A stretch of 33,077 bases of DNA from Actinophytocola sp. (lineage in GTDB: Bacteria > Actinomycetota > Actinomycetes > Mycobacteriales > Pseudonocardiaceae), in the NCBI RefSeq assembly GCF_009379765.1, contig NZ_WHTD01000089.1:1-33077 (forward strand). Direction: 5' to 3'. The notes below the pieces were generated by a model. That model was not told where the DNA came from. It did not search any database and was given only the letters and a program-made list of their open reading frames with translations. Shown here piece by piece: positions 1 to 8,299 of the stretch. The position numbers were made by a program, and so were the translations under genes. Position 1 is the first letter of the stretch; every line of letters starts with the position of its first letter.

Positions 1-1
1 C

Positions 2-139
2 GTCACCGGCATCTACCGCAACACCAACCGACCCACCTACGACGACCAAACCCGCCACCAAACCACCACCGCCACCCACACCAACCCACCCAACCTACAA
101 ACACTACTCAACGGCAACGACACCTGGACGGTCAGCTGA
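2..139 (+). CDS. C-terminal tail of an unknown protein, cut by the window edge
   Basis: Only the last 45 codons are present; the frame is open from base 2 to the TGA at 137-139. The tail is rich in Thr, Asn, Gln and His and ends in NGNDTWTVS. I do not recognise the family. The coding strand is very poor in G and rich in C and A (runs such as accaaccgaccc), unlike every other gene in the window. Such skew occurs in some large actinobacterial surface or polymorphic-toxin-type genes, but that is only a guess. It converges on the nucleoside hydrolase: both stop codons lie in the 8-bp palindrome TCAGCTGA. Confidence 0.5.
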   Translation, partial: VTGIYRNTNRPTYDDQTRHQTTTATHTNPPNLQTLLNGNDTWTVS

Positions 140-1093
140 GCCTGCGCACGACCAGGTCGACCACGCGGGACGCGTCGACGTCGACGCACACGTCGACCAG
201 CGGCCGGTTCTGCCACGCGGGCGGGGTCGCGTCGTCGGTGTCGCCGAGGTTGGGCCACGTCTTGCCGCGGCTGAAACCCTGGGTCTCCACCCGGATCGGC
301 CACGCCTCGGCCACGCCTCGGTGCGGAAGGCCGTCGGGTCGATCAGGTACGCGACCTCGCTCGGGTCGTGCGTGTAGATCCCGTCGAGGCCGTTGGTGCG
401 CTCCATGAACGCGCGGTACAGCGGGAGCGCGCGGGCGAGATGCCGCCCGGCGGGTGTGTCCGCGGCGGTGATCCGGTCGAGGTCAGCGCCGCGCAGGTTG
501 GCCTTGTGCGTGACGTCGAGGCCCACCATCGTGACCGGCCACCGGGCGCCGAACACCACGTCGGCCGCCTCCGGGTCGTTCAGCATGTTCGCCTCGGCGG
601 CCGGGGTCGCGTTGCCCGGCACCAGCGCGTTGCCGCCCATCACCACGACCTGGTCGACGAGCGTGTCGAGGTCCGGGCGCAACCGCAGGGCGAGCGCGAG
701 GTTGGTCAGTGGGCCGACCGCGAGGATCGTCACCTCGCCGGGATGCTCGGCGACGGTCCGGCACAGGAACTCGGCCGCGCTCTCCGCAACCGGCTCGCGG
801 GTGGGTGCCGGCAGCTCGCCGCCGTCACCCATGCCGTCCGTGCCGTGGATGTGCGGGATCGCGCCGAGGTAGGTCGACGCGACCGGATCGGTTGCGCCGC
901 GGGCGACCGGCACGTCCGGCCGGTCCGCGACGTCCAGCAGGATCAGGGCGTTGCGGGTTGCGACGGCGGTCGCGCAGTTGCCGAACACGGTGGTGAGCCC
1001 GAGCAGGTCGAGCTCCGGGGAGGCCGCCGCGAGGAAGATCGCTACCGCGTCATCGATGCCGGGGTCGGTGTCGACGATCAGCTTCCGCGGCAC
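132..1093 (-). pseudogene. Inosine/uridine-preferring nucleoside hydrolase, C-terminus frameshifted by an 11-bp duplication
   Basis: Members of this family hydrolyse ribonucleosides to a base and ribose in purine/pyrimidine salvage. The N-terminus carries the Ca2+/ribose-binding signature VDTDPGIDDAVAI (from about residue 7), and the later GIYTHDPSEVAYLIDP segment matches the family's active-site His region. The start is GTG at 1093, with AAGAG upstream and only 4 bp after the stop of the preceding gene, so the two are probably cotranscribed. Reading is normal down to FRTEAWP. There a perfect 11-bp tandem duplication (297-318) shifts the frame. Removing one copy restores a continuous 316-residue protein ending DASRVVDLVVRRLS with its TGA at 132-134. 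As it stands, the shifted frame runs on to base 104 (330 residues) with an Arg/Pro/Thr-rich unrelated tail. The catalytic part is intact, so activity may survive. A sequencing or assembly artefact is possible. Confidence 0.85.
297..318. repeat. Perfect 11-bp tandem duplication (CGGCCACGCCT x2)
   Basis: The unit CGGCCACGCCT occurs twice back to back, followed by a partial third (CGG). Eleven is not a multiple of three, so the extra copy breaks the nucleoside hydrolase frame. Deleting one copy gives an uninterrupted family-like C-terminus. Confidence 0.95.
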
Positions 1094-1097
1094 CGGC

Positions 1098-1793
1098 TCA
1101 GCTCTTGGCGGTGGCGCGCTTGTGGTTCCAGGCGTTGAAGCCGGCGCGGGTCGCGTCCTCGGCACTCTTGAACCACACGTCGGCCTTGGTGCGGCCGAAG
1201 TAGGGCGACTCGGCGGTGTGGAAGAGCTTCGAGGACCGCTTGCCCTTGACGGTGAACTCGTCGCCCGGGGCACCGCCGTCGGCCAGCGGCTTGGCGGAGC
1301 CCGGACCGAACGGGCCGCTCTCGTCCGCGGTGGGCTCCTGCGCGGCGGCGGGCTCCTCCGGCGCCGGGTCGCCGTCGGTGGCCAGGTCGGCTTCCTCCGC
1401 GGCCTTCTTCGCTTCGGCGGTGGCCTCGGCGGCCTTCGCGAGCGCGGCGTCGGCGTCGGCCTTGCCGTCGGTGGGCTCGGCCGGCTTCTCGGCGGCGGCG
1501 TCCTCAGTGGCGTCCTCTGCGGAGGGCGCCTCCTGGCGGGCGACCGCGTCGTCCAGCGTGTTGATCGCGGGGCCGGCCGGCGGCTCGTCCTCGGGCTCGG
1601 CCGGCTTCTCGGCGGCCTCGGCCGGCTCGTCCGCCGTGGCGGGCGCCTCGGTGAGCTCGGCGTCGACCTTCGCGGACTCGGCCGCTTCGGTCTTCGCGGG
1701 CTCGGTCGCGGCCGGCGTCTCAGCGGCCGGTGTCGGCGTCGTCTGCGCTGCGGACGACGTGCGCTTCCCGAACAGTCGCTTCAACCAATTCAC
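1098..1793 (-). CDS. Sunset-domain protein with Ala/Glu-rich linker
   Basis: This 231-residue protein has a short basic N-terminus (MNWLKRLFGKR), then about 150 residues of low-complexity Ala/Glu/Pro/Thr, then a compact C-terminal domain at about 167-222. That domain begins GPFGPGSAKPL and contains TVKG, LFHTAESPYFGRTKADVWF and AGFNAW. This is the actinobacterial 'sunset' domain, also found at the end of mycobacterial ArfC-type proteins; its function is unknown. No signal peptide or membrane helix is evident, although WLKRLF could touch the membrane. The start is GTG at 1793, with AGGAGG eight bases upstream. It is followed four bases later by the nucleoside hydrolase and preceded by a second sunset-domain gene, so the pair may share a role. 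Confidence 0.8.
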   Translation of the reverse strand: MNWLKRLFGKRTSSAAQTTPTPAAETPAATEPAKTEAAESAKVDAELTEAPATADEPAEAAEKPAEPEDEPPAGPAINTLDDAVARQEAPSAEDATEDAAAEKPAEPTDGKADADAALAKAAEATAEAKKAAEEADLATDGDPAPEEPAAAQEPTADESGPFGPGSAKPLADGGAPGDEFTVKGKRSSKLFHTAESPYFGRTKADVWFKSAEDATRAGFNAWNHKRATAKS

Positions 1794-1850
1794 GGCGCCT
1801 GCCTCCTAGCGAATGGCGGTCTCCGGCTGAGTCACGATCACCGATGTGGC

Positions 1851-1887
1851 GGCAACAATAGGGCAACGGGTGACAGCGCTTGTTGCC
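1851..1887. promoter_or_regulatory. 8-bp inverted repeat between the two sunset-domain genes
   Basis: GGCAACAA (1851-1858) and TTGTTGCC (1880-1887) are perfect reverse complements with a 21-base loop. It lies in the 128-bp gap, downstream of the long sunset gene and upstream of the short one. There is no T-tract. It could be a weak terminator, an RNA hairpin or an operator. Confidence 0.4.
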
Positions 1888-1921
1888 GGCGTCACTCTCG
1901 GCGCAATGCGCGGTTACCGGC

Positions 1922-3490
1922 TCAGCCGACCGGGCGGAATCCGACCCGTTCGGCGTCCGCCGGAGTCTTGAACCACACCTCGGCCACGGTGCGGCCGAAC
2001 TGCGGAGACTCCGGCGTGCAGTAGCGCAACGCGCTCACGCTGGCCTTGATCGTGAAGTCGGGCGACGGCGACGCACCGCCCGGCAGCGGCATCGCCGAGC
2101 CGGGACCGAACGGGCCGCGGCCGTTGCCGTCACGCACCCGGTGCGGGGGCGGCGGCACCGCGGGCGCGTCGCCGGCGGGCACGATCGGCTCGAACAGCGA
2201 CCGGGTCGGCTCACTACTGCTGCTGGTGGTGGTGGTGCTGCTGGTGCTCACCGCGCTCGCGGCGGCAGGCTCGACGGGCGACGCCGGTGAGGTCGTCTGG
2301 ACCCCGAACGGCGTGCGGCTCGGCGGCTTGCTCGGCACGCGCTTGGGTAATGGGCTCTTCGCTGGATCGGGTTGACCAGTGACCCCCGGCATGTCCGTGG
2401 GCTCCTCGGCACCCAGATGACTCAGGTCGCGGGAGGCGGGACGCCTCCCCCGGGCGGACACCACCTCGGTCTGCGACTCGGTGGTGTGTGCGGGCATGAC
2501 CTCGGTCTGGCCGTGCGCACCGTGCGCCGCAGCGGTCCCCGTTGACTCAGGCTCCGGCGTCAGCAGCGAGGTTACCTCCGCCGCCCCACCGAACAGGTCC
2601 TCCGACTCGCCGGGCGCCGCATCCGGCTGGGACACCGGCAGAGACACCAGCGGGGACTCGACGGTCTGCTCCGCCGGGCGCTGCGCGTCCTCCTCGGCGA
2701 GGTCGTCCACGAGCGCGTCCGCCGGCTCGTCGGCCAGCGCGTGCGCCGGTGCGGACTCGGTCTTGCCGGCCTCGTCGATCTGCCGGATCAGCTCACCCGG
2801 GATCGGGTGGGTGCGCTGGGTGAAGACCGTGCCGCCGTCGTCCGGCTCGTCGCCCTCGACCCGGGCGAGATCGTCGACCAGGCGGACGTCGATCTCACCG
2901 GGGTCGGGTTCGCGGAGCTCGGTGGTGTGCCGCGGCTCGCCCGACTCCTCGTCACGGTCGTGGCCGAACCAACCACTGGTGTCCTGCTCCGCCGGCACCT
3001 CGGGCGGCGCCTCGAGCGCCGAGCTGAGTGAGCCGGAGCCGACGTTGAGGTACTGGGTGGCCGCGGCGTACGGGCCGTCGGCCAGCTCGGTGTCGGTGGT
3101 GTCGGTCTCGGGGGGCGCGATCAGACCGCCGCCGACGAGGAGGTCGCTGCGCATGCCGGCCGGCTGCAGCCCGCTCGCCGACCGCTCGCCAGGGGCTTCG
3201 CTGCCGGACAGCGCGTACGCCCTGGTGAGCGGTTCGCCGTCGTCCTCGTGCCCGGCCCCGGCCAGCGCGCGGCGGGTCTCGAGCTCCTCCGCGTCGAGAT
3301 GCCGACGGCGGGACTCGGGGCGCTCGGGGCGCTCGGGGCGCTCGGGCTGCCGGCGCGCCCGGGCGGCCAGCTCGGACTCCAGCTCACCGACCTGTCTGCG
3401 GGCCGGGAGGGCCACCAGAGCCCAGCAGAGCAGCGCTCCGAGCAGGAAGGCCAGCGAGCTCCACAACCAGACCTGCCCAAAGATCGGCAT
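1922..3490 (-). CDS. Membrane-anchored sunset-domain protein (ArfC-like)
   Basis: This 522-residue protein begins MPIFGQVWLWSSLAFLLG, giving one transmembrane helix at about 6-28. A short basic, Arg/Glu/Pro-repeat, partly helical stretch follows (PERPERPERPE), then about 380 residues of acidic, disordered linker. The C-terminal sunset domain, at about 462-515, starts GPFGPGSAMPLPGG and contains FTIKA, CTPESPQFGRTVAEVWFKT and VGFRP. I chose ATG 3490 because GGAGGGAG lies just upstream; a longer reading from 3514 adds eight residues and no ribosome binding site. Mycobacterial ArfC has the same plan of one helix plus sunset domain, but no ArfA/OmpA-like gene is present here. The function is unknown; a membrane-tethered envelope role is an inference. 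Confidence 0.8.
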   Translation of the reverse strand: MPIFGQVWLWSSLAFLLGALLCWALVALPARRQVGELESELAARARRQPERPERPERPESRRRHLDAEELETRRALAGAGHEDDGEPLTRAYALSGSEAPGERSASGLQPAGMRSDLLVGGGLIAPPETDTTDTELADGPYAAATQYLNVGSGSLSSALEAPPEVPAEQDTSGWFGHDRDEESGEPRHTTELREPDPGEIDVRLVDDLARVEGDEPDDGGTVFTQRTHPIPGELIRQIDEAGKTESAPAHALADEPADALVDDLAEEDAQRPAEQTVESPLVSLPVSQPDAAPGESEDLFGGAAEVTSLLTPEPESTGTAAAHGAHGQTEVMPAHTTESQTEVVSARGRRPASRDLSHLGAEEPTDMPGVTGQPDPAKSPLPKRVPSKPPSRTPFGVQTTSPASPVEPAAASAVSTSSTTTTSSSSEPTRSLFEPIVPAGDAPAVPPPPHRVRDGNGRGPFGPGSAMPLPGGASPSPDFTIKASVSALRYCTPESPQFGRTVAEVWFKTPADAERVGFRPVG

Positions 3491-3620
3491 GGGTTTACTC
3501 CCTCCGCGCGCCACCGCGACGCATGCAAGCGGTGCTCAGGCTACTGCGGTCGGTGTGACCGCCAGCATCAGCCGGTCGGTTGGGCAACTGCGACACGCTG
3601 GGTGACCACGGAGCCATTGC

Positions 3621-4667
3621 TCACCGGGTACGGGCTACCACGTAGCGCGCCAGCATGTCCAGTGCCTCTCTCGCGGGGCATTCGGGCAGCGACACCAGCT
3701 CGGCGCGGGCGCGGTCGGCGTACTCGGTGAGCGTGCGAACGGCCTGCTCGAGGCCGGGTGACTTCCGGAGCAGGGTCAACGCCTCGTCGACGAGATCGTC
3801 GTCGGTGATCGGGGCGGCGAGCAGCTCGCGCAGCCGGGGGTCGGGTTCGCCGCCGGTGTAGGCCGGTGACAGAGCGTAGAGCATCGGAAGGGTGAGGACG
3901 CCCTCCCGGAGGTCGGTGCCCGGGGTCTTGCCGGACTCGTCGGCCGGTGACGCGATGTCGATGATGTCGTCCGAGATCTGGAAGGCCGTGCCGATCAGCT
4001 CGCCGAAGCGGTGCAGCGCCTCGACGTGCTCGGCCGGCGCGCCGGAGAACATGCCGCCGTAGCGGCCGGCGGTGGCGATGAGCGAGCCGGTCTTCTGTCC
4101 GATGACGGCCAGGTAGTGGACGACGGGGTCGTCGCCGTCGATCGGCCCGACGGTCTCGCGCATCTGGCCGGTGACGAGCTCGCCCATGGTCTCGGCGATG
4201 ATGCGTGCCGCGTTGCTGCCGAGGTCGGCGACGAGCCCGGAGGCGTGCGCGAAGAGGAAGTCACCGGTGAGGATGGCGATGGTGTTGTCCCAGCGCGCGT
4301 TGACGCTCTCCTCGCCCCGGCGCATGGTGGCCTCGTCCATGACGTCGTCGTGGTAGAGCGTGGCCAGGTGGACGAGCTCCACCGCGGCGGCCGCGGTGAT
4401 CACCTCGTCGGTCACCCGCCCGGAGACGGTGGCGGACAGCAGGGTGAAGAGCGGGCGGAAGCGTTTGCCACCGGCCTTGACCAGGTGCGTCGCCGCCTCG
4501 TCGACGAACTGGACATCGCTGCGCACGACGGTGCGCAGGAGCTCCTCGACCTTGACCATCCCGTCGGTCACGGACTCGACGAGCTCGGGATCTGCCCGGT
4601 CGAGCCCGAGCGAGGCAGGCAGCCGCGGCACGGCTGGGTCGGCTGTCACGTCGGCATCGCTCCCCAC
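3621..4667 (-). CDS. Long-chain (E)-polyprenyl diphosphate synthase
   Basis: This 348-residue enzyme adds isopentenyl diphosphate units to an allylic primer. The Mg2+-binding first Asp-rich motif DDVMD is at 107-111 and the second, DDIID, at 233-237. KAGGKRFRP (64-72) is the IPP-binding loop. The residue five before the first motif is Ala102; a small residue there is typical of synthases making C35-C45 chains rather than farnesyl or geranylgeranyl diphosphate. The start is GTG 4667, with AGGAG six bases upstream. Lying next to the complex I operon, it may supply the menaquinone side chain (GrcC/HepT-type), but product length cannot be read with certainty. It is transcribed in the nuo direction, about 270 bp after nuoN, probably from its own promoter. 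Confidence 0.9.
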   Translation of the reverse strand: MGSDADVTADPAVPRLPASLGLDRADPELVESVTDGMVKVEELLRTVVRSDVQFVDEAATHLVKAGGKRFRPLFTLLSATVSGRVTDEVITAAAAVELVHLATLYHDDVMDEATMRRGEESVNARWDNTIAILTGDFLFAHASGLVADLGSNAARIIAETMGELVTGQMRETVGPIDGDDPVVHYLAVIGQKTGSLIATAGRYGGMFSGAPAEHVEALHRFGELIGTAFQISDDIIDIASPADESGKTPGTDLREGVLTLPMLYALSPAYTGGEPDPRLRELLAAPITDDDLVDEALTLLRKSPGLEQAVRTLTEYADRARAELVSLPECPAREALDMLARYVVARTR

Positions 4668-4751
4668 TCGAACTCCTGAGGTCTCAGCCTAATATCCGGG
4701 GGATTCGGCCACGCCACGAGAGCCGCCCCGGGTGGTGCTGCTCACCCGAGT

Positions 4752-4817
4752 GACTCGCGGGTCCGGAACGGGGGACTCGCGGGTCCTGGGCGTTGGACTC
4801 GCGAGCTTGGCACAGCC
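4752..4817. repeat. 22-bp tandem repeat, three units (GACTCGCGGG type)
   Basis: Units start at 4752, 4774 and 4796, exactly 22 bp apart. Each begins GACTCGCGRG; the first two continue GTCC, the third diverges. The core ACTCGCGGGT is close to self-complementary, so units can pair as RNA hairpins. It lies between nuoN and the polyprenyl synthase. Similar GACTCGCG repeats are, as I recall, common between genes in Amycolatopsis. Confidence 0.75.
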
Positions 4818-4934
4818 TCGCACTGACCAACGCAACCTTAGGGGACCGTGACGGCACCCAGCCACCAACCACCGGAGGTCCGCACCATCTGCTGGAACGC
4901 AACCAACACTTAAAATCCCGGGGAGGCGGACTAG
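4812..4934 (-). repeat. nuo intergenic repeat, copy 5 (downstream of nuoN, diverged)
   Basis: Read on the minus strand, it follows the nuoN TAG at once. It keeps TCCGCCTCCCCGG (box 1), an AT-rich patch, the GTGTTGGTTGCGTT box, GGTGGCTGGG and a degraded box 2 (GGTCCCCTAAGG). Box 3 is not recognisable. It has the same orientation as copy 4 and the opposite one to copies 1-3. On the plus strand its GGGGAGGCGG points into the 3' end of nuoN. Confidence 0.8.
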
Positions 4935-6551
4935 CTAGCGGAGGGCGAAGTTGCCGGCGTTCGCCCAGTCGAGGGCGAATGCGGGGATCAGGCCCAGCAG
5001 CAACGTCACCACCACGCCCAGGGTGATCGCGGCCGTCGTGAAGGCGCCGGGCACCGTCACCGTGGGGCCGTCCGGGGCGGGCTCGCTGAAGTACATCAGC
5101 ACGATCACCCGCAGGTAGAAGAACGCCGCCACCGCGGACGCCACCAGGGCCACGACCACCAGCGGCGCCATGCCGTCCGACAGCGCCGCCGAGAACACCA
5201 CGAACTTGCCGATGAAGCCCGACGTCAGCGGGATGCCCGCCAACGCCAGCAACAGGAACGTGAAGACCCCGGCCACCAGTGGCGACCGTTTGGCGAGGCC
5301 CGCCCACTGCGACAGGTGCGAGGCCTCGCCGTCGGCGTCGCGGACCAGCGAGATCACGCCGAACGTCGCCACCGTCGTGAAGCCGTAGGCCAGCAGGTAG
5401 AACAGCGTCGACGAGACACCCTGCGGGGTCAGCACGATCGCGCCGATCAGCAGGAAGCCGGCGTGCGCCACCGACGAGTACGCGATCATCCGCTTGATGT
5501 CGGTCTGGGTGAGACCGAGCACCGCGCCGATCACCATCGACACGATCGCGACGCCCCACAGGACACCGCGCCACTCCCAGCTCGTCGACTCCAGACCCAC
5601 CGACAGCACCCGCAGGATCCCGCCGAACGCCGCGACCTTCGTGCACGCCGCCATGAACGCCGTGATCGGGGTCGGCGCGCCCTGGTACACGTCCGGGGTC
5701 CACGCGTGGAACGGACCGACGGACCCCTTGAACAGCAGCCCCACGATCAGCAGCGCCATGCCGGCGAACAGCAACGTGTCGGAGCGGTCCGAGCCGGCCG
5801 CGGCGTCCGCGATGTCCGCGAGCCGCACCGAGCCCGCGTAGCCGTACAGCAGCGCCAAGCCGTACAGGAAGAACGCCGAGGCGAACGCGCCGAGCAGGAA
5901 GTACTTGACCGCCGCCTCCTGCGACAGCAGCCGCCGGCGCCGGGCCAGCCCGCACATCAGGTACAGCGGCAGGCTCAGCACCTCGAGCGCCACGAACATC
6001 GTCAGCAGGTCGTTGGCCGAGCAGAAGACCATCATGCCGCCGAGCGCGAACAGCGTCAGCGGGAAGACCTCGGTCTGCATCTGGAACCGCGCGCCGTCGC
6101 GGCGGTTGGGGTGCGCGCCGAGCCGTTGCTCGCGGTCCTGCACGGTGCCCGGCCTGATCGCCGCCTGCGCCACGAACGCGCCGCCCGGCTCGACCGAGCG
6201 GTCCGCGATCATCAGCACCGCGCCCAGCGCCAGCGCCAGCAGCGTGCCCCACAGGAACAGCGCCGGCCGGTCGACCGCGATCGTGCTGGCGAGGGTCAGC
6301 ACACCCTGGGCGGGCGCGTCCGTCACGTAGACCGTCAGCGCGAGGCCCGCGCCGACCAGCGCCAGCAGGGTGAGGAACACCTGCGCCGACCAACGCTGGT
6401 GGCGCGGCAGGAACGCCTCGATCAGGACCCCGACGCACGCGGCGCCGAGGATGATCAGCATCGGCAGGATCGCCGGGTAGTTGATCGGCGCGAGTGTTTC
6501 CTTCCCCGGCGCGTCCTGGGCGAGCGTGAGCGCAGAAGCCAGTGCGGACAA
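4935..6551 (-). CDS. nuoN: NADH-quinone oxidoreductase subunit N
   Basis: This 538-residue antiporter-like proton-pumping subunit of complex I lies in the membrane arm. It has about 14 hydrophobic helices. Family landmarks are ALEVLSLPLYLMCGLARR, AAVKYFLLGAFASAFFLYG, the conserved lysine stretch LLFKGSVGPFHAWTPDVYQG, and KRMIAYSSVAHAGF. The start is TTG 6551, one base after the nuoM TGA, and is supported by GGAGG about eight bases upstream; no ATG or GTG fits as well. A hydrophilic loop (IRPGTVQDREQRLGAH) before the conserved core appears longer than I expect. It is the last nuo gene, with repeat copy 5 directly after its TAG stop. Confidence 0.95.
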   Translation of the reverse strand: MSALASALTLAQDAPGKETLAPINYPAILPMLIILGAACVGVLIEAFLPRHQRWSAQVFLTLLALVGAGLALTVYVTDAPAQGVLTLASTIAVDRPALFLWGTLLALALGAVLMIADRSVEPGGAFVAQAAIRPGTVQDREQRLGAHPNRRDGARFQMQTEVFPLTLFALGGMMVFCSANDLLTMFVALEVLSLPLYLMCGLARRRRLLSQEAAVKYFLLGAFASAFFLYGLALLYGYAGSVRLADIADAAAGSDRSDTLLFAGMALLIVGLLFKGSVGPFHAWTPDVYQGAPTPITAFMAACTKVAAFGGILRVLSVGLESTSWEWRGVLWGVAIVSMVIGAVLGLTQTDIKRMIAYSSVAHAGFLLIGAIVLTPQGVSSTLFYLLAYGFTTVATFGVISLVRDADGEASHLSQWAGLAKRSPLVAGVFTFLLLALAGIPLTSGFIGKFVVFSAALSDGMAPLVVVALVASAVAAFFYLRVIVLMYFSEPAPDGPTVTVPGAFTTAAITLGVVVTLLLGLIPAFALDWANAGNFALR

Positions 6552-6552
6552 C

Positions 6553-8157
6553 TCAGTTGCCTCCGTCCGGGAACACAGAGCTCAATGTGGCCTCGACCGA
6601 CGGGGTGATCACGTCGAGCACCGGCGCCGGGTAGAACCCGATGCCCACCACCAGGACCAGCAGCGGGGCGAGCACGAGCTTCTCCCGGCCGGACAGGTCG
6701 CGGACCGCCTTCCTGGCGCCCACCTCGGGCGCCATCACGGTGCCCGGCCCGCCGGCCACGCCGCCGACGCTCGAGCCTGCGAGCAGCTCTTCGGTGACGA
6801 GCGCGTTGCCACGCACGGGCCCGTGGAACACCCGCTGGTAGAGCCACAGCACGTACAGCGCGGCGAGGATCATGCCGACCGTGCCCAGGATCGTGTACAC
6901 CGGCTCGCGGCCGTAGGAGCCGACCAGCACCAGGAACTCGCTGATGAACGAGTTCGTGCCGGGCAGCGACAGCGAGGCGAGACCGGCGACCAGGAACGTC
7001 CCGGCCAGCACCGGGGTCAGCTTGGCCATACCGCCGTAGTCCGAGATGAGCGAGGAGCCGCCCCGCGCGATCACCAGGCCGATCACCAGGATCAGCATCC
7101 CGGTGGAGATCGAGTGGTTGAGCATGTACGACACCGCGCCGACCTGCGACTGCGACGTGAACGCGAAGATGCCCAGCGCGATGAACCCGAAGTGCGCGAT
7201 CGACACGTAGGCGATGAACCGCTTCATGTTCGCCTGCCCCGAGGCCAGCAACGCGCCGTAGAGGATGCCGACGACCGCGAGCACCAGCACCAGCGGCGCC
7301 AGCGTCGTGCTCGCGTCGGGGAACATCGGCAGCAGGTAGCGCAGGAACCCGAAGGTCCCGACCTTGTCCAGCACGGCGACCAGCAGTACGGCGACGCCGA
7401 TCGGCGCCTCGGCGGTGGCGTCCGGCAGCCAGGTGTGCAGCGGCACCAGCGGCGCCTTGATCGCGAAGGCGATGAAGAACCCGAAGAACAGCCAGACCTG
7501 TGTGGACAGTGGAGCGTCCGAGACGACCTGGACCAGGGTGGCCCAGTCGAAGGTCCCCCTGCCGAGTTCGTCGGAGGCGAGCGAGTAGCACGCGATCACC
7601 GACGCGAGCATGATCATGCCGCCGAGGAAGGAGTACAGGAAGAACTTCACCGCGGCGTACTGCCTGCGCGGCCCGCCGTAGGAGCCGATCAGGAAGTACA
7701 TCGGGATCAGCATGACCTCGAACAGCACGTAGAACAGGAACACGTCGGTCGCCGCGAACACGCCGATCGTGATCGCCTGCTGCAGCAGGATCAGCGACAG
7801 GAACCCGCCGGCGCTGCGCTCGGCCGGCAGCTTCTCCGCCCAGCCCGCGCCGATCACCAGCGGCACCAGCAGGCCGATCACCGCGATCATCACCAGCGCG
7901 ATGCCGTCGATGCCGAACGACAGGTGCACGCCGAACGCCGGGATCCAGTCCACCGAGAAGCTCTGCTGGAGCCGCTCCCCCGCCGGGTCGTAGGCGATCC
8001 AGGACACGATCGCGACCACGAACTCGACGACCGAGAAGCCGAGCGCGGTCTGCTTGGCGAGCTTGTCGTTGTCCCGCAGGAACGCCACCACGACGGCGCC
8101 GACCAGCGGGATCAGGAGAAGCGCGACGAGCAGGGCCGCCGAAGATGTGGAGGTCAT
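6553..8157 (-). CDS. nuoM: NADH-quinone oxidoreductase subunit M
   Basis: This 534-residue antiporter-like, proton-pumping membrane subunit shows family landmarks FYVLFEVMLIPMYFLIG (catalytic Glu), AVKFFLYSFLGGMIML, AIKAPLVPLHTWLPDATAEAP and KRFIAYVSIAHFGFI. I chose ATG 8157 over the longer frame to 8226 because CAGGGGGAGTC immediately precedes it and MTSTSSAALL is a normal NuoM beginning. The extra upstream residues are translation of repeat copy 4. The ribosome binding site therefore belongs to the repeat (its box 3 end). The stop TGA at 6553 is one base from the nuoN TTG start, so nuoM and nuoN are translationally coupled. Confidence 0.95.
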   Translation of the reverse strand: MTSTSSAALLVALLLIPLVGAVVVAFLRDNDKLAKQTALGFSVVEFVVAIVSWIAYDPAGERLQQSFSVDWIPAFGVHLSFGIDGIALVMIAVIGLLVPLVIGAGWAEKLPAERSAGGFLSLILLQQAITIGVFAATDVFLFYVLFEVMLIPMYFLIGSYGGPRRQYAAVKFFLYSFLGGMIMLASVIACYSLASDELGRGTFDWATLVQVVSDAPLSTQVWLFFGFFIAFAIKAPLVPLHTWLPDATAEAPIGVAVLLVAVLDKVGTFGFLRYLLPMFPDASTTLAPLVLVLAVVGILYGALLASGQANMKRFIAYVSIAHFGFIALGIFAFTSQSQVGAVSYMLNHSISTGMLILVIGLVIARGGSSLISDYGGMAKLTPVLAGTFLVAGLASLSLPGTNSFISEFLVLVGSYGREPVYTILGTVGMILAALYVLWLYQRVFHGPVRGNALVTEELLAGSSVGGVAGGPGTVMAPEVGARKAVRDLSGREKLVLAPLLVLVVGIGFYPAPVLDVITPSVEATLSSVFPDGGN

Positions 8158-8299
8158 GACTCCCCCTGTGTCAGAGCCGTGTGCGTCCCGACCGCACCCA
8201 AGGGGAACGGAACGCGAACCGGCCACAAGTACGTGATCAACAGCAACGTCTTATCCCAACGAAACCAACACAAAAAATTCCGGGGAGGCGGAACAGTGC
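8158..8299 (-). repeat. nuo intergenic repeat, copy 4 (nuoL-nuoM junction, inverted)
   Basis: It fills the whole gap between nuoL and nuoM. In minus-strand reading it runs ACTGTTCCGCCTCCCC (box 1, 8297 down to 8282), an AT-rich patch, GTGTTGGTTTCGTTGG, CACGTACTTGTGGC, CGTTCCGTTCCCCTTGGG (box 2, within 8192-8214) and TGACACAGGGGGAGTC (box 3, 8173-8158). Box 1 touches the nuoL stop; box 3 contains the nuoM Shine-Dalgarno. Its orientation is opposite to copies 1-3. Confidence 0.92.
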
